Origin: an uncultured Alistipes sp.
Lineage (GTDB): Bacteria; Bacteroidota; Bacteroidia; Bacteroidales; Rikenellaceae
Length of the DNA: 64,000 nucleotides
NCBI GenBank assembly: GCA_949283205.1
Contig: CASDSD010000028.1
Location: 50,431 to 114,430, forward strand
Direction: 5' to 3'
The translations under genes and the position numbers were made by a program. Positions 59,620 through 64,000 of this stretch are shown here, piece by piece (the first letter of the stretch is position 1; each line of letters begins with the position of its first letter). Under the pieces are notes generated by a model, which worked only from the letters and a program-made list of their open reading frames with translations, was not told where the DNA came from and did no database searches.

Positions 59620-60843
59620 TCAGAGCGTCCAGCCTGCGGTCCAGTCGTCGTCGGCGCTGACGGCTCCCTTGTAGTCGGCGCGCGTGAAGAAGGCGTCGTC
59701 GGGGGTGGCGCCGCCGGCAAGGGTGCCGACATATTCCTTGGTGAGCGAGTTCACGTAGTCGGTCGAGTTACCTTCGGCGGCGGCGAACATCTCGGCGGTG
59801 TAGATGCCGTTCTCCGAGTCGAGGGCCGAGCTCATGGCTATGTTGTTGAGCTTCGAGGTGCCATCCTTGAGCGCCTGCTCGGTCTGTGTGGTCTCGAGGG
59901 TGATGCACTTCTCCTTGCCGGTGATTATGGCGTTGTAGATCTCGGCCTGCGTGCCGGCGCGGAGGCGTATGCCGCGGGTGTTGTTCTGCGAGTTGTCGCC
60001 CACGAGCGTGAGGTTCGACAGTACGGGGTGCGCTACGGGCGTGGCGGCGAAGTTGTTGCCGTTGTTGTCACACTCCATCAGACAGTCGCACTCCACATCT
60101 CCCGACTGGTATGCCACGAGGAACTGGCCGCGGCCGTTCCATCCCTCGGTCCAGTCGAACGAGTCGTCGGTGCAGTCGGTCACCACCATGTGGCGGACAT
60201 TGACCGAGCCGCCGAAGAACTCGAATCCGTCGTCCGAACCCTTGTATGCCTGGATGTACTCGACCGTGGTGCCGTTGCCCACGCCGTAGAACGAGATGCC
60301 GTTTGCCTCGTGCTCCTCGTCGAGGGCGAAGCCCGTATACTCGAGGCGTATGTAACGCAGCGTACCCGAGTTGTCGGCGTCGTTGTCACCGCCGTAGGGG
60401 GCGTTGCCGATCTCCGAGAGGACACCCGTGCCGGCATTGGTGTGGGCGCGGCCGCAGATGTGTATGCCGCCCCAGGCGCCTGTCTGCTTGAGTTCGCTGG
60501 TCATGACGATGGGATCGGTTGCGGTGCCCTGGGCGTCGATCATGGCTCCCTGCTCGATGAGGATATAGTCCGAGGCGTCGTCGTCGACGGCCTCTATCTC
60601 GACACCCGGCTCGATGCGGAGCGTGGCGCCGGCCTTGACGTGCAGGCCGCCGCTGAGCTTGTAGCGGCTGTCGCGCGTGAGGGTCACATTCTCGGTGATG
60701 TTGCCCGTGAGGACGGTTCCCGTGGGGATCTCGCCCTTGAGCGTCGAGTCGTCATTGTTGTCGTTGTTGTTGTCGGTGCAGGCCGTTGCGAAAGCCAGCG
60801 AGGCTATGACGGCTGCGGTCAGAAATTTGATTTTGCTTTTCAT
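59620..60843 (-). CDS. Beta-helix-like lipoprotein next to a TonB receptor
   Basis: A 407-residue lipoprotein. The signal sequence ends LAFATACTDNNN with a lipobox Cys and an Asn/Asp-rich spacer. The body has repeated short strands typical of a right-handed beta-helix (LHVKAGATLRIEPGVEIEA, TLRYIRLEYTGFAL, TVEYIQAYKGSDDGFEFFGG), with many Asp/Asn residues in turns. It ends DDWTAGWTL. Similar lipoproteins follow TonB receptors in many Bacteroidota loci, so it may be a surface-exposed partner of the receptor encoded 54 bases upstream on the same strand; the ligand is unknown. Confidence 0.78.
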   Translation of the reverse strand: MKSKIKFLTAAVIASLAFATACTDNNNDNNDDSTLKGEIPTGTVLTGNITENVTLTRDSRYKLSGGLHVKAGATLRIEPGVEIEAVDDDASDYILIEQGAMIDAQGTATDPIVMTSELKQTGAWGGIHICGRAHTNAGTGVLSEIGNAPYGGDNDADNSGTLRYIRLEYTGFALDEEHEANGISFYGVGNGTTVEYIQAYKGSDDGFEFFGGSVNVRHMVVTDCTDDSFDWTEGWNGRGQFLVAYQSGDVECDCLMECDNNGNNFAATPVAHPVLSNLTLVGDNSQNNTRGIRLRAGTQAEIYNAIITGKEKCITLETTQTEQALKDGTSKLNNIAMSSALDSENGIYTAEMFAAAEGNSTDYVNSLTKEYVGTLAGGATPDDAFFTRADYKGAVSADDDWTAGWTL

Positions 60844-60897
60844 CTCCGTAAAAAATGAATGGTTTTATTTTTTTGTCTCCTGTGATGTGTCATTGTG

Positions 60898-63570
60898 TCA
60901 GAACTTGAGAGCCACGCCCACCTCGAATCCCAGGCCTGTGCGGTAGCGCTCCACCTCGATCGAGCCTCCGGTCTGGGGCACCTCCTGTTCGAAGATCATG
61001 GGGCGGTTGAGCAGGTCGTTGAGCTGGAGCTTTATCTCGGTGCGTTCGCCGAAGCGGTACGCGGCGGCCAGGTCGAGCGTATGCACGGGCAGCTGGCGTA
61101 TGTCGCCCAGGCCCGAGATGCCCACGGCGTGGATGCGCGGACCCTGGAGGTTGTAGAGCAGGGCGAGGTTCAGCTGCCGCCGCTCGCCGAAGCGGGGCGA
61201 GTATGTTATGTCGGCGTTTACGAGGTAGGGCGAGGCACCCTGCAGGGCGCGCTCCTTGTTGGTGTATACGCCGCCGTCGGGGAGCTTGACGTTGGTGTAC
61301 ATGTACGTTCCGTTGACGCCTATGCGGAGGGCTTCGGTGAAGGTCTTGCGCATCTCGATCTCGATACCTGCGGCCATGCCGTTGTCGGCGTTGCGGAAGG
61401 TGTGTACCGAGGCGCCTCCCGAGAGCATCTGCACGCGCTCGATGGGCTCGTCGAGGTACTTGTAGTATACCGTGGCCGAGATCATGTCGCCCCGGTCGTT
61501 GAGCATCTCGTAGCGCAGGTCGACGTTGTAGTTGTAGCTGTTCTGCAGGTCGGCATTACCGCGCAGCTGGGCCGAGCCGTAGGACTCCTGGTAGAGGAAC
61601 GGCGCCATCTCGATGAACGACGGGCGCGTTATGGTGCGCGAGGCGGCCAGACGCAGCTGCTGCGAGCCGTCGAGGTCGTATTTTATGTTGAGCGCGGGGA
61701 AGAGATCGTTCTTGTCAAGATTGCGGCGCTCGGCCATGCTCTGGTCGTTGTAGTAGTCGACCCACTGGTGCGATGCCTCGTAGCGCAGGCCCAGGTCGAC
61801 CAGAAGCGCGTCGGCGGGGCGCAGCCCGAGTGAAAAGTATCCCGCATAGATCGTATTTCCGGCCTGGTACGTGTCCTTGGGGTGGCGCTGTCGGTCTATT
61901 ACGACCGAGCCGTCGGCCACGTTGTCGAATCCGAGGTATCCGTCGGTGTCGTATATGTCGTCTATTGCGGGGTGTATCCCCGTCAGGTCGTAGTAGAAGC
62001 GGGTGCCGGCGTAGTCGCGCCCCTTGTCCTTGACTGCGGCGCCCAGGGTGAGCTTGTGGCGCCCGAAGGAGAAGTCGGCGGCGATGTGTCCGTTCCACTC
62101 GTCCTCGTCGAGGGTGCCGAAGTAGCGCATCGTCTCCTGCTGGTTGAGGCGGAAGAGGTCGAGCGTGCCGTCCTGGCGGCGTATGAACATCACCTGCCGG
62201 CGGTCGGGCTCGTCGGACGAGGTCGACGAGTATGAGCCGCTCCAGAGCAGCTTCCACCTCTCGCCGAGGTGGTGCGTGCCGCTTATCTGGTTCGTCATCA
62301 GGGTGTAGACGTGCATCACGTCGTTGCTGCCCGTCAGGTCGTGTCCCTCCTGGTCGTATCCCTCGCGGCGCATGTATGTGTCGGAGGCGTTGCGGGCATA
62401 GAAGAAGGTGTAGTTTATGCGGTCCTCCTGACGCAGCGTGAGCGAGAGACTCCCGAGAGCCGCTATCTTGAGGCTCGCCTGGTAGCTGTCGTAGGTGTAG
62501 TCGTCGGTGACGGTGCCCGTAGCCTCCAGAAGACGGTATGTGGCATCGGTCATGCGCTGCAGCTCGTTGCTTACGCCCGCCGCGGCGAGGATGCCGAGGG
62601 TCTGGTTGCCCACGGGGATGTTGCGGCCGAAGCCTATGTTGCCGCCCAGCTCGGGCAGGGCGGTGTGCCTGTCGACCGAGAAGCCGGTGTCGAATATATC
62701 CTTCGAGGTGACGTACTGGCGGAACTCCTGCTTATCCATGGTCAGGGCCGCGGGGTCTGCTGCGGGCTGCGTGAAGAGCGAGCGGTGGTCCATGCGGTAG
62801 AAGTCACGGCCGATGGTGTTGGCGCGGCCTCCGGTGTGGAAGTCCACCGAGAAGAAGTCGTCTCCCATGTTGTCCTTGGTGTCGATGTTGATGTGCGCGC
62901 CCGAGTAGTCGGCGTATGAGGATGCCTCGTAGACCTTGCTCACGGTGATGTTCTTTACCGTCGACGAGGGGAATATGTCGAGCGGGATGAGCTTGTTGTC
63001 GGGGTTTGGCGAGGCTATGGGCTGGCCGTTGAGGGTGGTTATGCTGTAGCGGTCGCCCAGACCGCGCACGACGAGCTGCCCCGACGAGGCGATCGAGATG
63101 CCGGTGAGTTTCTTCACTCCCTCCTGCACGTTCGAGATACCCTTCAGGGCCATCTCCTTGGCGCCCATGTTCTCGACGGCGATCTCCGAGGCCATGCGCT
63201 CGCGCTGCAGGATACGTTCCGATTCGAGGTTCTTGCGGGTCTTGACCGTCACGGCCGAGAGCTCCTGGCTTTCGGGTTCCATCTCGATGCGCACCTCCTG
63301 CGTCGCGTCGCCGATCTCTATGTCGAACTGCTGTGTTACGTATGATATGTATGATACCACGATGCGGTAGCGTCCCTTTTCGAGCGGCAGCTCGAAGCGC
63401 CCCTCGGCATCGGTCGAGGTGCCGCGCGTGGTGCCGTCGACGACGACGGCCACGCCGATAAGCGGCTGTGAATTGCTTTTGTCCGTTACGATTCCTTTGA
63501 ACGAGGCTGCCGATACGGCCGTCGAGGCGAGGGTCAGCAGCAGGGTGAGAACTTTTTTCCCGATAGTCAT
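60898..63570 (-). CDS. TonB-dependent receptor with carboxypeptidase-regulatory-like domain
   Basis: An 890-residue outer-membrane receptor. The signal peptide is 1-21 (ending VSAASF). Residues 24-110 form the Ig-like carboxypeptidase-regulatory domain (IVTDKSNSQPLIGVAVVVDG, RGTSTDAEGRFELPL). The plug domain follows at about 115-260 (ENMGAKEMALKGISNVQEG, VVRGLGDRYSITTLNGQPI), then a 22-strand barrel ending EVGVALKF. It is not a SusC (no SusD or SusC linker motif) and resembles receptors for iron chelates or metal complexes. The start at 63570 gives a good signal peptide. It leads an operon with the beta-helix lipoprotein. Ligand not readable. Confidence 0.93.
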   Translation of the reverse strand: MTIGKKVLTLLLTLASTAVSAASFKGIVTDKSNSQPLIGVAVVVDGTTRGTSTDAEGRFELPLEKGRYRIVVSYISYVTQQFDIEIGDATQEVRIEMEPESQELSAVTVKTRKNLESERILQRERMASEIAVENMGAKEMALKGISNVQEGVKKLTGISIASSGQLVVRGLGDRYSITTLNGQPIASPNPDNKLIPLDIFPSSTVKNITVSKVYEASSYADYSGAHINIDTKDNMGDDFFSVDFHTGGRANTIGRDFYRMDHRSLFTQPAADPAALTMDKQEFRQYVTSKDIFDTGFSVDRHTALPELGGNIGFGRNIPVGNQTLGILAAAGVSNELQRMTDATYRLLEATGTVTDDYTYDSYQASLKIAALGSLSLTLRQEDRINYTFFYARNASDTYMRREGYDQEGHDLTGSNDVMHVYTLMTNQISGTHHLGERWKLLWSGSYSSTSSDEPDRRQVMFIRRQDGTLDLFRLNQQETMRYFGTLDEDEWNGHIAADFSFGRHKLTLGAAVKDKGRDYAGTRFYYDLTGIHPAIDDIYDTDGYLGFDNVADGSVVIDRQRHPKDTYQAGNTIYAGYFSLGLRPADALLVDLGLRYEASHQWVDYYNDQSMAERRNLDKNDLFPALNIKYDLDGSQQLRLAASRTITRPSFIEMAPFLYQESYGSAQLRGNADLQNSYNYNVDLRYEMLNDRGDMISATVYYKYLDEPIERVQMLSGGASVHTFRNADNGMAAGIEIEMRKTFTEALRIGVNGTYMYTNVKLPDGGVYTNKERALQGASPYLVNADITYSPRFGERRQLNLALLYNLQGPRIHAVGISGLGDIRQLPVHTLDLAAAYRFGERTEIKLQLNDLLNRPMIFEQEVPQTGGSIEVERYRTGLGFEVGVALKF

Positions 63571-63705
63571 CTGTTTTTTTCGCTTGTTTACCGCCGCAAA
63601 GGTGGCCAAGTGTTGTTACGGGAGAATGTCACTCGTGTAACGATGGAATTTCATCGACGTGACGTTTTCGTTACGGCGCGGCCGCGGCGGCGTGTGGCGG
63701 CGCTC

Positions 63706-63736
63706 TTGCGCGGTAGCGATAAAATCCGTACCTTTA
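63706..63736 (+). promoter_or_regulatory. Near-consensus promoter of the agmatine deiminase gene
   Basis: TTG at 63706-63708, 20 bases, TACCTTTA at 63729-63736 (last base differs from TANNTTTG). It lies 19 bases before the start codon. Confidence 0.6.
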
Positions 63737-63755
63737 TCGGCATAAATACCGGAAT

Positions 63756-64000
63756 ATGATTTCTGCTTCGAACAAGGGGCGCCGCCTGCCGGCGGAGTGG
63801 GAGCCGCAGAGCTTCGTGCAGCTGACATGGCCCCATGCCGATACCGACTGGGCGCCATACCTCGAGGAGGCGTACGGCTGTTTCCTCTCGATAGCGCGTG
63901 CCGTGGCGGCGCGGTGCGACCTGCTGGTTGTGGCGCGCGATGCCGCCGCCGCGGAGGCGCAGCTGCGCGTGGCCGGTGTCGCCATGCGTGCCGATGGCGG
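63756..64000 (+). CDS. Agmatine deiminase/peptidyl-arginine deiminase family, N-terminal part (cut by window edge)
   Basis: The first 81 residues of a protein of the agmatine deiminase/porphyromonas-type arginine deiminase family, running off the right edge. It begins MISASNKGRRLPAEWEPQSF and has the family start motif FVQLTWPHADTDWAP, with conserved Trp and Asp near residues 25-32. If agmatine deiminase, it makes N-carbamoylputrescine on the way to putrescine. The catalytic Cys and His lie beyond the window, so the choice between the agmatine- and peptidyl-arginine-type branches cannot be made. Confidence 0.85.
   Translation, partial: MISASNKGRRLPAEWEPQSFVQLTWPHADTDWAPYLEEAYGCFLSIARAVAARCDLLVVARDAAAAEAQLRVAGVAMRADG

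Noticed and set aside
63635-63656. Short inverted repeat CGATG/CATCG before the TonB receptor gene
   Set aside because: Arms of five bases only, 65 bases or more from the start codon, with no regulator nearby to make it a credible operator.

Overview
The window is chromosomal DNA from a GC-rich member of the Bacteroidales. An Alistipes-like (Rikenellaceae) species is the best guess, but that is inference from gene families and style and was not tested by alignment. The evidence is a set of Bacteroidota-typical genes (DUF4270, DUF3098, DUF4251, DUF4252, BatD/BatE, a GH92 glycosidase, a TonB receptor with a carboxypeptidase-regulatory-like N-domain, and a Ser-type sulfatase). A-rich ribosome-loading regions replace strong Shine-Dalgarno sites, and several promoters match the Bacteroidota consensus TTTG-N20-TANNTTTG. 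I saw no insertion sequence, prophage, integrase or CRISPR array. Both edges cut genes: a MATE exporter on the left and an agmatine deiminase on the right.

Layout. 1-815 holds the end of a MATE transporter. 1100-13787 is almost all minus strand: an exported C1 peptidase, topA, a DUF4270 lipoprotein with an N-domain-only glycogen synthase-like protein, then queA, truB, uppP, DUF3098, ftsX and a YfhO-type membrane protein. 13903-20626 is plus strand: polyprenyl synthase, sugar MFS transporter, sulfatase, SDR and aldehyde dehydrogenase. 20726-23998 is a copper-type locus, a P-type ATPase carrying a CopZ-like C-terminal domain plus an HMA-AraC regulator. 24271-29038 carries small envelope proteins, a thioredoxin-MarR pair and an ECF sigma/anti-sigma/outer-membrane group. 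29258-34394 holds recR, batE, batD and fumarase. 34728-37272 holds an orphan small protein, ferritin and a sodium-coupled transporter.

37273-38713 is a 1.44-kb stretch without a credible gene. Its plus strand is pyrimidine-rich, with several short tandem repeats and repeated CGTCCT words, and it is the least explained part of the window. 38714-44465 is minus strand: a TPR protein, threonine aldolase-like enzyme, GH92 and Ntn hydrolase, followed by tRNA-Thr(CGT). 45119-51125 is plus strand: CstA, a small partner, an esterase, an aldo/keto reductase with iron-sulfur sites and a fused NapH/NapG-like electron-transfer protein. A DUF418 protein follows. 52620-58825 is a metal-resistance locus: Fur-family regulator, His-rich adaptor, RND pump and outer-membrane channel. 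The end carries a nitroreductase, a beta-helix-like lipoprotein, a TonB receptor and the start of an agmatine deiminase.

Two loci show metal handling by fused or His-rich parts: the CopA-CopZ/HMA-AraC pair and the Fur/CusBAC-like operon. A third locus, the aldo/keto reductase with the NapH-NapG-like fusion, looks like an uncharacterised membrane electron-transfer unit. These three and the 37.3-38.7 kb region are the best places to look for something new.
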